64,000 nt of DNA from Candidatus Saccharimonadales bacterium (lineage in GTDB: Bacteria > Patescibacteriota > Saccharimonadia > Saccharimonadales > Saccharimonadaceae): the NCBI GenBank assembly GCA_035317825.1, contig DATHGB010000025.1, positions 1-64,000 of the forward strand, given 5' to 3'. Below are positions 8,140 through 17,206 of the stretch, one piece after another (the stretch's first letter is position 1; every line of letters starts with the position of its first letter). A program made the position numbers and the translations under genes. The notes beneath the pieces were generated by a model. The model ran no database searches. It saw only the letters and a program-made list of their open reading frames with translations, and was not told the DNA's origin.

Positions 8140-8502
8140 ATGGATTATTTCGAAAGAAAGCTTGACGACAAGCGACGGTTGACAATACCGACCGAGCTTC
8201 GAAATGAATTTGCCAGTGGCGTCGTTCTGACTAGGGGATTCGGCCAGTATCTTCACCTTTACCCGCAAACCGTGTGGGACAGGGAAGTTGAACCTGCGCT
8301 TGGCGGCGGTATTCTTGATGAGAACATCGCTGACTTAAACGTACGGTTTCGCCGCGGTAAAACTGGTGCGGAACTCGATCAAAAACAAGGTCGGGTCACA
8401 ATCGAGCAGCACCTGCTTGATTACGCTGGAATTTCCAAGGAACTGATTGCCGTAAGGGCAGGGGCCTATTGGCGCCTATTACCGCCCGATGCTGATGTTT
8501 GA
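8140..8502 (+). CDS. mraZ: Transcriptional regulator MraZ
   Basis: First gene of the division and cell wall cluster. MraZ is a ring-forming AbrB-fold DNA-binding protein that represses its own operon. The 120 residues hold two tandem SpoVT/AbrB-like halves: FERKLDDKRRLTIPTELR at the start with VLTRGF and LHLYP, and a second half with GRVTIEQHLLDYAGI. Length is a little short of the usual 140-150. The leader is about 100 nt and the ATG lacks a good Shine-Dalgarno; a 9-codon upstream frame (8107-8136) stops 3 nt before it. The gene ends in TGA, showing that TGA is a stop codon here. Confidence 0.93.
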   Translation: MDYFERKLDDKRRLTIPTELRNEFASGVVLTRGFGQYLHLYPQTVWDREVEPALGGGILDENIADLNVRFRRGKTGAELDQKQGRVTIEQHLLDYAGISKELIAVRAGAYWRLLPPDADV

Positions 8503-8839
8503 TTATTGATCAATTAGCCGTTCTTTAACAATCCGGACCAAATAGTAAAGATATCTCTCGAGATCAACTATCTGGCAGTAGAGCACGTGGTCCTCCGACG
8601 CCACATTAAAAATGTCGACGCACCTTCCTCAAAACACAACACCTCCCAAAAAACTCCACCTCACACACATAAGTCTCTCAACCAAATGACAGGACGGGTA
8701 TGAGTTACAATGTAACCCCCGACCCCCTCATTTGGACACTTATATACAAAAACAAACACAACCAAAAAACAAAAATTGCTTCTGCTGCCAGTTAGGTGAT
8801 CTCGAGTAAACCCACTTACATGTTATAGTAAAGGGGTTT
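8503..8839 (+). other. 337-bp structured spacer between mraZ and rsmH
   Basis: No credible ORF. The first part can form nested stems (CGGACC near 8534 with GGTCC near 8590, and TCTCGAGA within). A long A/C-rich, unstructured tract follows. Then CCAAATGA (8682-8689) pairs with TCATTTGG (8728-8735), enclosing GTTAC-AAT-GTAAC (8704-8716) and G-rich/C-rich arms. GTTCTTTAACAA near 8520 resembles an rRNA-type boxA. The end carries the rsmH promoter TATAGT at 8824-8829. It could be a leader, attenuator or small RNA; nothing decides between these. Confidence 0.45.
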
Positions 8840-9772
8840 ATGAGTATCAAAGAACATCCACCACAACACGAGCGTACCGGCGAACAAACTCCGTCTACCG
8901 CTCGAGTACATGTTCCAGTTTTACTAGACGCAACACTTGATATACTAAAGCCCGTTCAGAATGAGAATTATCTTGATCTGACAGCGGGGTATGGTGGTCA
9001 TGCTGAAGTGTTTTTAGCTAAAACTGAAAACTATGCTGATTCTGTTTTGGTCGACCGCGATAGTTTTGCAATTGCAACGCTAGGCGGATTCGAACAAAAG
9101 GGCGTCAGATTACTGCATACCGATTTTGTCAGTGCCGCAAAGCAACTGATTACGGAAGGGAAGCAGTTTAATATCGTACTTGTTGATTTGGGGGTGTCAT
9201 CACCACAGCTCGATAGGAGCGAACGAGGGTTTTCTTTTACAAAAAATGGTCCGCTTGATATGCGTATGGACATCCGGCAGGAAACATCGGCAGAAACGCT
9301 GGTGAACACCGCTACGAAGGATGAACTAGTGCGTATCATTACGACATACGGTGAAGAGCCACTTGGTTTTGCGAGGCGAATAGCTGACGCGATAACCAAT
9401 AACCGGCCATTCACTACGACAGAAGAACTCGGCGAGCTTATCAAACAAAGCTACGTGGGGAAGTGGAAAAAAATCCATCCAGCCACGCGTACATTTCAAG
9501 CGCTCCGCATAGCGGTCAACGAAGAACTCCGACAAGTTGAAGAACTGTTACCACTTTTGCCTGACCTTTTGAAAAAAGGCGGCAGAGCCGGGATTATCAG
9601 CTTCCATAGCCTCGAGGATAGGTTAGTAAAACAGTATTTCACAGAACAAAAGAATGCTGGATACGAAGCCGAACTGCAGATATTGACCAAAAAACCGCTA
9701 GCAGGGAACATTTACGACGTTCACAATCCGCGTTCACGTAGTGCAAAATTACGTGTCGCAGTGAAAAAATAA
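8840..9772 (+). CDS. rsmH: 16S rRNA (cytosine1402-N4)-methyltransferase
   Basis: Methylates N4 of C1402 in the 16S rRNA P-site, using SAM. The 310-residue protein has HVPVLLD-type N-terminus (VHVPVLLDATLDIL), SAM-binding YLDLTAGYGGHAEVFL, LVDLGVSSPQLD, GFSFTKNGPLDMRMD, ATRTFQALRIAVNEEL and the C-terminal IISFHSLEDRLVK, all diagnostic. TATAGT ends 10 nt before the ATG and an AAGGGG lies between, so the leader is very short. Position after mraZ is the classical dcw order. Confidence 0.97.
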   Translation: MSIKEHPPQHERTGEQTPSTARVHVPVLLDATLDILKPVQNENYLDLTAGYGGHAEVFLAKTENYADSVLVDRDSFAIATLGGFEQKGVRLLHTDFVSAAKQLITEGKQFNIVLVDLGVSSPQLDRSERGFSFTKNGPLDMRMDIRQETSAETLVNTATKDELVRIITTYGEEPLGFARRIADAITNNRPFTTTEELGELIKQSYVGKWKKIHPATRTFQALRIAVNEELRQVEELLPLLPDLLKKGGRAGIISFHSLEDRLVKQYFTEQKNAGYEAELQILTKKPLAGNIYDVHNPRSRSAKLRVAVKK

Positions 9773-9800
9773 AACAAAAAAAGGGAAGGGGCAAAACACC

Positions 9801-9866
9801 ATGCCAATTCACATCCCAGTACAAAACGCATCAGTCGAAACACAAGTGACTGTTCGTTTTAAATAA
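9801..9866 (+). CDS. Possible 21-residue microprotein
   Basis: A 21-codon frame (MPIHIPVQNASVETQVTVRFK) preceded by a strong Shine-Dalgarno, GGGAAGGGG, with about 9 nt spacing. It lies between rsmH and the ftsL-like gene. The good ribosome-binding site is the main evidence; it could be a leader peptide or a conserved microprotein. No family recognised. Confidence 0.35.
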   Translation: MPIHIPVQNASVETQVTVRFK

Positions 9867-9876
9867 ATAGTACTGG

Positions 9877-9904
9877 CGTATCCCGTAGCTTAGCTGCGGG
9901 TACG
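9877..9904 (+). other. Hairpin in rsmH-ftsL spacer
   Basis: CGTA/TACG, CCCG/CGGG and AGC/GCT pair in register around TTA, giving an 11-bp stem with two bulges just after the microprotein stop. There is no T-run, so it is not a standard terminator; it may shape translation or mRNA stability between the two genes. Confidence 0.4.
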
Positions 9905-9947
9905 TCCCAAATGCAATTATCACCACTAAAAACCAAAACAAAAAAAT

Positions 9948-10298
9948 ATGTCATACTCACGAACTGCACAATTTAATTCACGGCGTCAAAGCAACTGGAA
10001 CCGAAACCAGAATACTACCCGTTTTACGTCGAACATCAAACTTGGCCCCGTCACTCATACGGTGCTTGTTGCCCTTATGATTACCGTGCTTGGTTTGATC
10101 TACCTAACGCAGGCTACCCGTGCGACGGGATATGACTATGAAGCGCAAAAAATTGACAGTAAAATTGCCGAACTAACCACCAAAAAGACTGACCTCGAAG
10201 TTGAAAATGCCCGCTTGACCGCGCTTGAAAACGTAGGAGGAAGCAGCGTTGCCAAACAGATGACAACTCCGGCTGAAACACATTATACTAGTGAATAG
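9948..10298 (+). CDS. ftsL: FtsL-like septal membrane protein
   Basis: The 116-residue protein has a basic, polar N-terminus (about 35 residues), one transmembrane helix (HTVLVALMITVLGLIYLTQ, about 37-55), and an extracytoplasmic coiled coil (about 65-95) with heptad-like KIDSKIAELTTKK. This is the topology of FtsL/DivIC, the scaffold that links FtsQ and FtsW-FtsI. Sequence identity is low in this family, so the call rests on topology and position between rsmH and ftsI. It is followed by ftsI after 11 bp. Confidence 0.7.
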   Translation: MSYSRTAQFNSRRQSNWNRNQNTTRFTSNIKLGPVTHTVLVALMITVLGLIYLTQATRATGYDYEAQKIDSKIAELTTKKTDLEVENARLTALENVGGSSVAKQMTTPAETHYTSE

Positions 10299-10309
10299 AC
10301 GTACCACTT

Positions 10310-12049
10310 ATGCAACTACACCTCAATAAAGGCCGCCCGCGAATTCTTGCCATAGTGATCTTGATCATTATGGCGGTTTTTGTTGTGCGTTTGTTTTATT
10401 TACAGGTGATTCGTCACGATTATTACGTGGGCGAGGCAAACAAAGAGCAGTTGAAACAGCTGGTTATCCCTGCTGCCAGGGGTGAAATATATGCTATGGA
10501 CGGCGACAAGCCGGTAAAAGTCGTACTGAACGAATCCGTCTACACCGTATTTGCCGACCCGAAAGTCGTCGATGAACCAGATGAAATAATCAGCCTCGTA
10601 AAACGGGTGGCGGGCGGCAACGCACGCGCAAATCTTGATAAGCTGCTGGATCAAAAGAATTCCCGCTATCAGATACTGGCGACTAAAATAACCCGTAAAC
10701 AGGCAGAGCTTATGAAAGAATCAAAACTTCGCGGCCTTGGATTCCAGCAAGAAACGCAGCGCGTGTATCCGGAGGGCCAACTTGCGGCTCAGACGCTTGG
10801 ATTTGTCGATGCGGCGGGTAAGGGACAATATGGTATTGAAAGCCAGTTAAACAACCGGTTGACCGGTGCTGACGGGCTTTTACAATCCGTCACCGATGTG
10901 AGCAACGTGCCTTTGACAATCGGCGATAATAATATCAACAAACCGGCCAAAAACGGTGACAATCTCGTCATGACGCTTGATCGCAACGTACAGGCATATA
11001 CCGAAAAAGCGCTTGCTAAAGGTCTGGAGGCATCAAAGGCTACGAACGGTAGCGTCATGGTGATGGATCCGCAAACGGGCAAGGTACTCGCGATGGCTAA
11101 TTTGCCGACCTATAAACCAGCCGAATATAACAAGGTCACTGATGTGGCAGCATTCAACAACGACACGGTCAGTACGCCTTACGAACCGGGGTCGGACATT
11201 AAGACGTTTACGGTAGCAACGGGGCTTGATAAGGGCGCTATCCGGCCGGATTCTACCTATAACAATACCGACTACATTAAAGTTGAGGACCGAACGATTA
11301 CCAATGCGACCAAAGGCCAAACAGGTAACATAACCATGCAGCATGCGCTTAACTGGTCGCTGAATACGGGTATGGTCACGATTGCGCAGCGATTAGGTGA
11401 CGGGAGCAGCATTACTCGTTCAGCTAGGGATACCATATACCAATATTTCCACGATAAGTTTCGTATGGGTGAGATGACTGGTATCGAAGTCGCAAACGAA
11501 GCGGGAGGAACCATCATCCCTCCCACGGATGTCGACGGTGGGGCAGTACGGTATTCTAATATGGCATTTGGACAGGGAATGGACGTCACGATGGTCCAGG
11601 TATGTGCTGCGTTTAGTACGCTCATCAACGGAGGTATCTACTACAGGCCAACGGTGATTGCTGGAAAAATGAGTGATGATGGAAGCAGCTTTATCGCTGA
11701 TTCAAAAAAAGCGCCAATTCAGAATGTGATTAGCCAAAACACGTCAGCTACGGTAAAGGATATGATCCACCAGGCAAGGCTGGCATTTTATGCGGGCAAA
11801 GACCGTCCAGGCTACTACGTAGGCGGCAAGACAGGTACTTCCCAGACGATTGAAAACGGTCAGTACGTAGACGATCAGACGATTGGTACGTATCTTGGGT
11901 TTGGTGGCGATACTACCCCAAGGTATGTCATAATGGTGCAAGTATCTGGCAAGCACATGAACCTCTCAGGAGGAACGGATGCGTTGCCGGTCTTTACTGA
12001 TATATCCAACTGGATGATTGATTATATGAAACTACAACCACAAAGGTAA
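10310..12049 (+). CDS. ftsI: Peptidoglycan transpeptidase, class B PBP (FtsI/PBP2)
   Basis: Septal D,D-transpeptidase that cross-links peptidoglycan outside the membrane. In 579 residues: one N-terminal membrane helix (about 12-30), the PBP dimerisation/pedestal domain starting AARGEIYAMDG, and the transpeptidase domain with active-site SDIK within YEPGSDIK (serine near 295), SLN near 350 and KTGTS near 506. All three catalytic motifs are intact. There is no PASTA domain. It is in the expected place between the ftsL-like gene and mraY and partners with FtsW. Confidence 0.93.
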   Translation: MQLHLNKGRPRILAIVILIIMAVFVVRLFYLQVIRHDYYVGEANKEQLKQLVIPAARGEIYAMDGDKPVKVVLNESVYTVFADPKVVDEPDEIISLVKRVAGGNARANLDKLLDQKNSRYQILATKITRKQAELMKESKLRGLGFQQETQRVYPEGQLAAQTLGFVDAAGKGQYGIESQLNNRLTGADGLLQSVTDVSNVPLTIGDNNINKPAKNGDNLVMTLDRNVQAYTEKALAKGLEASKATNGSVMVMDPQTGKVLAMANLPTYKPAEYNKVTDVAAFNNDTVSTPYEPGSDIKTFTVATGLDKGAIRPDSTYNNTDYIKVEDRTITNATKGQTGNITMQHALNWSLNTGMVTIAQRLGDGSSITRSARDTIYQYFHDKFRMGEMTGIEVANEAGGTIIPPTDVDGGAVRYSNMAFGQGMDVTMVQVCAAFSTLINGGIYYRPTVIAGKMSDDGSSFIADSKKAPIQNVISQNTSATVKDMIHQARLAFYAGKDRPGYYVGGKTGTSQTIENGQYVDDQTIGTYLGFGGDTTPRYVIMVQVSGKHMNLSGGTDALPVFTDISNWMIDYMKLQPQR

Positions 12050-12053
12050 AACT

Positions 12054-13091
12054 ATGGAAAATATGACACTTGGAAGCCTAACGCACGAACTTACCGGAAC
12101 ATTTTTATTAAGTGTCGGAGCATTCTTGCTGGCAATGATGCTGACGCCGATATATACGTTTATCGCGTACCGTTACAAGTTTTGGAAAAAGCAGCGCAGT
12201 ACTAGTACGACAGGTGAGCTGCTTCAAGTTTTTAATAAACTACATGCCGACAAGTTTAAGCGTAACATTCCTACTATGGCTGGGGTTATTGGGCTTGTTT
12301 CCATTACGGTCGTGACACTTTTCTTTAACCTGGACCGTCAGGAAACCTGGCTGCCGCTCGCAGCACTGGTTGGCGGTGGAGCGGTAGGGCTTTTGGATGA
12401 CATTATCAATATTCGCGGCCAAGGACTAGGGGTCGCTGGCCTTCGTTCTAGCTTTAAATTTACGATGATCACGGTTTTAGCCGTCGCTCTTGGCTGGTAT
12501 TTCAACGTAAAACTTGGATATGATGCGGTGCATCTTCCATTCCTTGGTGATATTGCGCTCGGCTGGCTCATCGTACCCCTATTTGCACTCGCTGTTGTGG
12601 CAACAAGTAACGCGGTGAATATTAGCGATGGGCTAGATGGTCTCGCGGGCGGCTTACTCGCCATTAGCTTCGGTACGTTTGGCGTGATTGCACTGTTGCA
12701 AGGACAAGTGCTTATCTCTGGCTTTTGCTTCACGGTAGTCGGAGCGTTACTCAGTTACCTGTGGTTTAATATCTACCCGGCCAGGTTCTTTATGGGGGAC
12801 GTCGGCAGCTTTGCATTCGGGACGAGTTTAGGCGTTGTCGCGATGTTAACGAATACGTTATTCCTATTGCCACTTATCGGTATTATCTTTGTTGTCGAAG
12901 CCGGATCAAGCGTTATCCAAATTGCGAGTAAACGGCTATTTCATCGTAAAGTATTTCTATCCGCGCCTTTACACCATCACCTAGAAGCAGGCGGCTGGCC
13001 TGAAACGAAGGTGACAATGCGTTTTTGGGTTATTGGCTGCGTGGCTGGATTTACGGGTATTCTACTGGCACTAACGGGAGGCCATATTTAG
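12054..13091 (+). CDS. mraY: Phospho-N-acetylmuramoyl-pentapeptide transferase
   Basis: Makes lipid I by transferring phospho-MurNAc-pentapeptide to undecaprenyl phosphate at the inner face of the membrane. The 345 residues form about ten membrane helices with family motifs: FNKLHADKFKRNIPTM near the first loop, LLDDIINI, NAVNISDGLDGLAGG (catalytic aspartates), FMGDVGSFAFG and the HHHLE loop near 305. Length is typical. It follows ftsI by 4 bp and is translated as part of the same operon. Confidence 0.95.
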   Translation: MENMTLGSLTHELTGTFLLSVGAFLLAMMLTPIYTFIAYRYKFWKKQRSTSTTGELLQVFNKLHADKFKRNIPTMAGVIGLVSITVVTLFFNLDRQETWLPLAALVGGGAVGLLDDIINIRGQGLGVAGLRSSFKFTMITVLAVALGWYFNVKLGYDAVHLPFLGDIALGWLIVPLFALAVVATSNAVNISDGLDGLAGGLLAISFGTFGVIALLQGQVLISGFCFTVVGALLSYLWFNIYPARFFMGDVGSFAFGTSLGVVAMLTNTLFLLPLIGIIFVVEAGSSVIQIASKRLFHRKVFLSAPLHHHLEAGGWPETKVTMRFWVIGCVAGFTGILLALTGGHI

Positions 13092-13095
13092 CGAT

Positions 13096-14397
13096 ATGGA
13101 AGCAGCGAAAAGGGTTGGGACTAGAGCACGTACGGCTGTCGAGCAAACAGTTATACGGCGTCATCGGCCAGATTATCAAATTGCGCTCTATATGGGGCTT
13201 TTGATGATGCTAGGGCTGATCATTATGTATGCGATCGGGCCTCAGCGCGCGAATGTTCTAAATACTGCGCATGGTACGGATTTTTACACGAGTACTTACT
13301 TTTTCGTTAAACAGACGGTCAGCCTATTATTGGCACTAGGCGCATTTGTCGCAATGGCAATTATTCCTTATAGCGTCACGAAGAAATACGCGGTAAAAAT
13401 ACTTTTGGTTGGATTCGCGGCCTGCGCGCTACTGGCATTTGCTGGCTGGATCGGGTGGGGAATTGCCCAGTGTAGCAACGGTGCCTGCCGATGGTTCGAT
13501 TTAGGGCCTTTAGGAAGCCTGCAGGTGGCCGAGATATTAAAGTTCGGTATGTTAGCATTCGGTGCGGGATTCCTTGGCATGCGGGCTAAACAGGGGCTTA
13601 TAAACGATCTTCATAAGACGCTGATACCATTCGGTGTTGTTATCCTTGTGGCAATTATCTTTGTGATTGGTATTCAAAAGGATATGGGCACCGGTATATC
13701 ACTGATTGCTATCCTGGCGAGCATGATGATGGTAGGGGGGGTCAGCAAGAAAATAGGCGCTCTGCTAGTGGGTGCGGCGGTTGTTTTAGGTTTGCTGCTG
13801 GTTGTCATTGCCCCTCACCGTATTGACCGCGTTATGACGTTCCTACAGGGTGACGATACAAGCGTTGACGATGACTCAAACTATCACATTGCGCATGCAA
13901 AGATCGCTATTGGCAGCGGGGGAATCCTAGGTGTTGGTATTGGCAATAGCGTTCAGGCGACGGGGTATCTGCCAGAAGCGATTAATGACTCGGTATTTGC
14001 CATTATGGGCGAAACGTTCGGCTTTATCGGCCTGACCGTCATTTTAATATTATTCACCGCATTACTTCTGCGCCTGTTAAAAGTCACAGATCACTTACCA
14101 GATATGTGGATGAAACTCATTGCCGCAGGGGTGTTTGGCTGGCTGGCGGCGCACGTTATATTAAACGTAGCGGCGATGATCGGGGTATTTCCTCTGACGG
14201 GGATCACGTTGCCACTCCTTAGTTTTGGCGGCACGAGCATGGTATTTATTGCTGGCGCATTAGGACTGGCTTTCCAACTTTCACGGTATACTATTCATGG
14301 ATCATTAAATAAGGAGGCAAGCTATGAAAGTCCTAGCAGTCGGCGGGGGATCGGGCGGTCACGTGACGCCAGTCGTAGCCGTTCTTCGCGAGCTTAA
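13096..14397 (+). CDS. ftsW: Lipid II glycosyltransferase FtsW (SEDS family)
   Basis: SEDS-family peptidoglycan polymerase that works with FtsI at the septum. The 433 residues show about ten membrane helices, the large extracytoplasmic loop with LPEAINDSVFAIMGETFGFIG, and FPLTGITLPLLSFGGTSM, both SEDS hallmarks. The last 25 residues (from 14324) overlap the murG start by 74 bp and are a basic Arg/Ser tail; a shorter stop in this frame does not exist, so the overlap is real in the DNA and implies translational coupling. Confidence 0.93.
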   Translation: MEAAKRVGTRARTAVEQTVIRRHRPDYQIALYMGLLMMLGLIIMYAIGPQRANVLNTAHGTDFYTSTYFFVKQTVSLLLALGAFVAMAIIPYSVTKKYAVKILLVGFAACALLAFAGWIGWGIAQCSNGACRWFDLGPLGSLQVAEILKFGMLAFGAGFLGMRAKQGLINDLHKTLIPFGVVILVAIIFVIGIQKDMGTGISLIAILASMMMVGGVSKKIGALLVGAAVVLGLLLVVIAPHRIDRVMTFLQGDDTSVDDDSNYHIAHAKIAIGSGGILGVGIGNSVQATGYLPEAINDSVFAIMGETFGFIGLTVILILFTALLLRLLKVTDHLPDMWMKLIAAGVFGWLAAHVILNVAAMIGVFPLTGITLPLLSFGGTSMVFIAGALGLAFQLSRYTIHGSLNKEASYESPSSRRGIGRSRDASRSRSSRA

Positions 14398-15484
14398 ACA
14401 CCGCGATCAGAACGTGGAAATTCGTTTTTGGTGCGACCGGAAGTTTGCACCGCAGGCGAAAAGTATTATGAATCATTTTGATGATACTATTCCTGTGCAG
14501 CCTATTTTTTCAGGAAAGTTACGCCGCTACCATGCGCTTTCTTTGTGGCGTCAACTTCTGCGCCCAGTCACGATTGTCTTTCCGAATCTTCGCGATATGT
14601 TTTTCGTATTTTGCGGGTTTGTCCAAAGCTTTTTCAAACTACTTGTCTGGCGGCCTGACGTTGTCTTTACCAAGGGCGGGTACGTGTGTTTGCCGGTTGG
14701 ATTTGCCGCTAAGTTACTTCGTATCCCGTTAGTCATTCACGATTCTGATGCACATCCAGGCCTGACCAACCGCGTCCTTTCACGTTGGGCGACGGCAATT
14801 GCTACGGGTGCGCCTCTGGACTATTATCCGTACCCTAAAAATATTTCCAGGTATGTTGGGATTCCTATTTCTGACCAGTTCGTTCCAATGGACGATACAT
14901 TGCGTCGTCGCATAAAGAAAGAGCTGGGATTTGACGAAAAGCGTCCGCTTATTGTCATTACTGGGGGTGGTTTAGGCGCGCAGAGATTGAATAACGTGGC
15001 CGCATCAGCATTACCCGAGCTTTTAAGCATGTCGTCAATCATGCTTATTTCGGGTGCTGGCCAATACGACGAGCTTCGCGCAACAACGCCTCAGGATGAT
15101 GCTAGATATCAGCTGCACGACTTTATCAGCGAAGGTATGGCTTCAATACTTGGCGCCGCGGATATTGTCGTGACAAGGGCTGGGGCAACGACAATCTTGG
15201 AACTTGCCGCACTCGAAAAACCAACCGTACTCGTGCCAAACGCCTATCTTACTGCTGGTCACCAGCTTAAGAACGCTGCCGTGTACGCTGAAAAAGATGC
15301 CGTGGTTGTCCTAGATGAAAAGTTGCTTGAAAGCGATTCAGATCTTTTGGTATCAACGCTTGCCGAACTTTTAATCAATCCTGCCAAAAGGCAAAAAATG
15401 AGCAGAGCCCTTCATTCATTCGCTAAACCTCAGGCAGCTCACGATATGGCCGATATGATAATTGGCGCAGCAAAGCGGACGTAG
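14324..15484 (+). CDS. murG: UDP-GlcNAc:lipid I N-acetylglucosaminyltransferase
   Basis: Converts lipid I to lipid II on the cytoplasmic membrane face. The 386-residue GT-B enzyme has GGGSGGHVTPVVAVLREL at the N-terminus, FTKGGYVCLPVGFAAK, IHDSDAHPGLTNR, a second glycine-rich loop GGGLGAQRLN and TRAGATTILELAAL near the donor site. The start is supported by AAGGAGG 7 nt upstream, inside ftsW. No membrane helix is expected; hydrophobic patches in the N-domain dock it to the membrane. Confidence 0.95.
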   Translation: MKVLAVGGGSGGHVTPVVAVLRELKHRDQNVEIRFWCDRKFAPQAKSIMNHFDDTIPVQPIFSGKLRRYHALSLWRQLLRPVTIVFPNLRDMFFVFCGFVQSFFKLLVWRPDVVFTKGGYVCLPVGFAAKLLRIPLVIHDSDAHPGLTNRVLSRWATAIATGAPLDYYPYPKNISRYVGIPISDQFVPMDDTLRRRIKKELGFDEKRPLIVITGGGLGAQRLNNVAASALPELLSMSSIMLISGAGQYDELRATTPQDDARYQLHDFISEGMASILGAADIVVTRAGATTILELAALEKPTVLVPNAYLTAGHQLKNAAVYAEKDAVVVLDEKLLESDSDLLVSTLAELLINPAKRQKMSRALHSFAKPQAAHDMADMIIGAAKRT

Positions 15485-15509
15485 ATTTGCTACAATAACA
15501 GTAGTTCTT

Positions 15510-16445
15510 ATGGCTATATTTTCTAAAAAACAAAAGGATAGTCCTAGGCGACGACAAACGCCTGGTACGACTGAACGGGCATCCGAAAGCGAACTTGAGC
15601 AGCGCTATGCTTTTAAGCGTAACCGGACGCTAACAGGCAGTGCTTCGTCGCAAGTTATGAGTACTGGTGAATCAAAAGCCCAGCTAAAATCTGCCCGTGT
15701 TCAAGCCCATGATCTTACGCGTCAACGACGCCACATCGGAGGGCTACTGACGCTTGTTATACTGGGTAGTTTAGTACTGTATAGCCTTATTTCGCAGTTT
15801 ACTGCTGGCGTAACAGTCAAAACCGACGATAGTTCGGTCGTACTGGACGACACCTATGAGAAAGCCATCCAAACGTATTTGTCCCAGCAGCCTGCAGAAC
15901 GCCTTCGTCTTCTTTTGAATATTGATCATCTAACTGAATACCTACAGACCGTCACGCCTGAAATAAAGACGGTAAACGCCGTAAGCGCCTTCGGCCTAGG
16001 CGTATCTTCCTTTGAAGTGACCATGCGATCACCGATCGCTGGATGGAGTATTAATGGCAAGCAACAGTTTGTTGACGTATCTGGAACTCCTTTTGGCCGT
16101 AATTATTTCCCATCTCCTTCCGTACAGATTATCGATAAAAGCGGCATTCAGGTGGCAGCTGGCCAGGCAGTAGCCAGCAATAGCTTCCTCGGCTTCGTTG
16201 GCCAGGTTGTAGGGCTTGCAAAAGCTAGTGGCTATACGACAACACAAGTAGTGATCCCTTCTGGCACGACCAGACAAATAGAGCTAACTCTAAAAGACGT
16301 TAAATACCCGGTTAAATTTGCCGTCGACCGTCCAGCAGGGGAGCAGGTAGAGGATATGGCAGTAGGGATTGCCTGGATGGCTGCTCATAATCAAAACCCT
16401 GCCTACCTAGACGTTCGTGTAAGCGGACGTGCATTCTACAGGTAA
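15510..16445 (+). CDS. ftsQ: FtsQ/DivIB-like division protein
   Basis: The 311-residue protein has a long basic, disordered cytoplasmic N-terminus (about 75 residues), one membrane helix (LLTLVILGSLVLYSLISQF, about 79-97) and a periplasmic/extracytoplasmic region with a POTRA-like beginning (TEYLQTVTPEIKTVNAVSAFG) and a beta-rich remainder. Topology and position after murG match FtsQ; sequence alone would not prove it. The frame extends upstream to 15462, but TACAAT at 15491-15496 and MAIFSKK favour 15510. It is the last gene of the cluster; murC, murD, ftsA and ftsZ are not here. Confidence 0.65.
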   Translation: MAIFSKKQKDSPRRRQTPGTTERASESELEQRYAFKRNRTLTGSASSQVMSTGESKAQLKSARVQAHDLTRQRRHIGGLLTLVILGSLVLYSLISQFTAGVTVKTDDSSVVLDDTYEKAIQTYLSQQPAERLRLLLNIDHLTEYLQTVTPEIKTVNAVSAFGLGVSSFEVTMRSPIAGWSINGKQQFVDVSGTPFGRNYFPSPSVQIIDKSGIQVAAGQAVASNSFLGFVGQVVGLAKASGYTTTQVVIPSGTTRQIELTLKDVKYPVKFAVDRPAGEQVEDMAVGIAWMAAHNQNPAYLDVRVSGRAFYR

Positions 16446-17206
16446 GAAGAGCCTGTGCTCTCCTCTTGCAAAGTAGTGTTCTAATTTTGTTCTTTTATAA
16501 TATATAACGCTGCAGGGTAGAAAATATATATTAACATATCAATATAGCAAAAAAGCAAATGAAGGGTAGTGAGGGAGCAGGGAGTAGGGCAATAAAAATA
16601 CGAAAATACAAATAGACGAAAAGTCAAAAAACTATATAAGAACGTAGGAAAAATAAAAAGTCAAACGTCCGATTATATAGCGGTGTGGATAACTTAAGGA
16701 CGGTCGTACGTATCCACGAGGTATCTTGGCATCCAAGCCAGAGGCTCTAGGGTGATAGTTGTCTTACATGTATAACGCGTTAAACATTACGTACACGTAT
16801 AAATGAATAGGATAACGTGTTAGCACCCTACTTAAGGGATAGACCACTAATTTAGGTGTTATATAAAGGTATTACCAATCAACTTATGTATATATATCTA
16901 ATGTCGTAAAAGATATATTGTGCGACATATAATCACAAACTTGATTATGTCCACTATTACAAACTTTCAATTATTTTTTCCGACCCTGCGCTTTATTATT
17001 TTATTTAAACTACTCTTCCCTCATTGGCTTCATGCTATTCGGGTCTGGCTGTTGTCTGACTGGCTTTTATTTCTTCTAACTCTAAATTTTCACGCTACGG
17101 GCATATTGCCTGGGTCTATGTAACTATGTTGACGATTCTATAGTTATACCCCAGCTAAGTATAATGTTCTATTTTTGTTCTAGTTCGTGTCTGTATTGTA
17201 CGAACT
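16446..17206. other. 760-bp AT-rich convergent intergenic region
   Basis: Lies between two convergent transcription units. It holds a short hairpin GAGC-CTGT-GCTC right after ftsQ, a perfect DnaA box (TGTGGATAA, 16684-16692), a CTTGG-CAT-CCAAG hairpin near 16725-16737, and an inverted repeat ATGTCG/CGACAT around 16901-16927. A 67-codon frame at 16920-17123 is Leu/Phe-rich, has no ribosome-binding site and is probably not a gene. No tRNA, RNase P or tmRNA motif was seen. Confidence 0.5.

Noticed and set aside
16446-16920. Replication origin or dif site
   Set aside because: Only one exact DnaA box is present, transcription is convergent, no dnaA/dnaN genes are near, and no sequence matches the two-arm dif consensus.
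16920-17123. 67-codon hydrophobic frame
   Set aside because: No ribosome-binding site or leaderless promoter, Leu/Phe-rich composition expected from AT-rich DNA, and no recognisable pattern.
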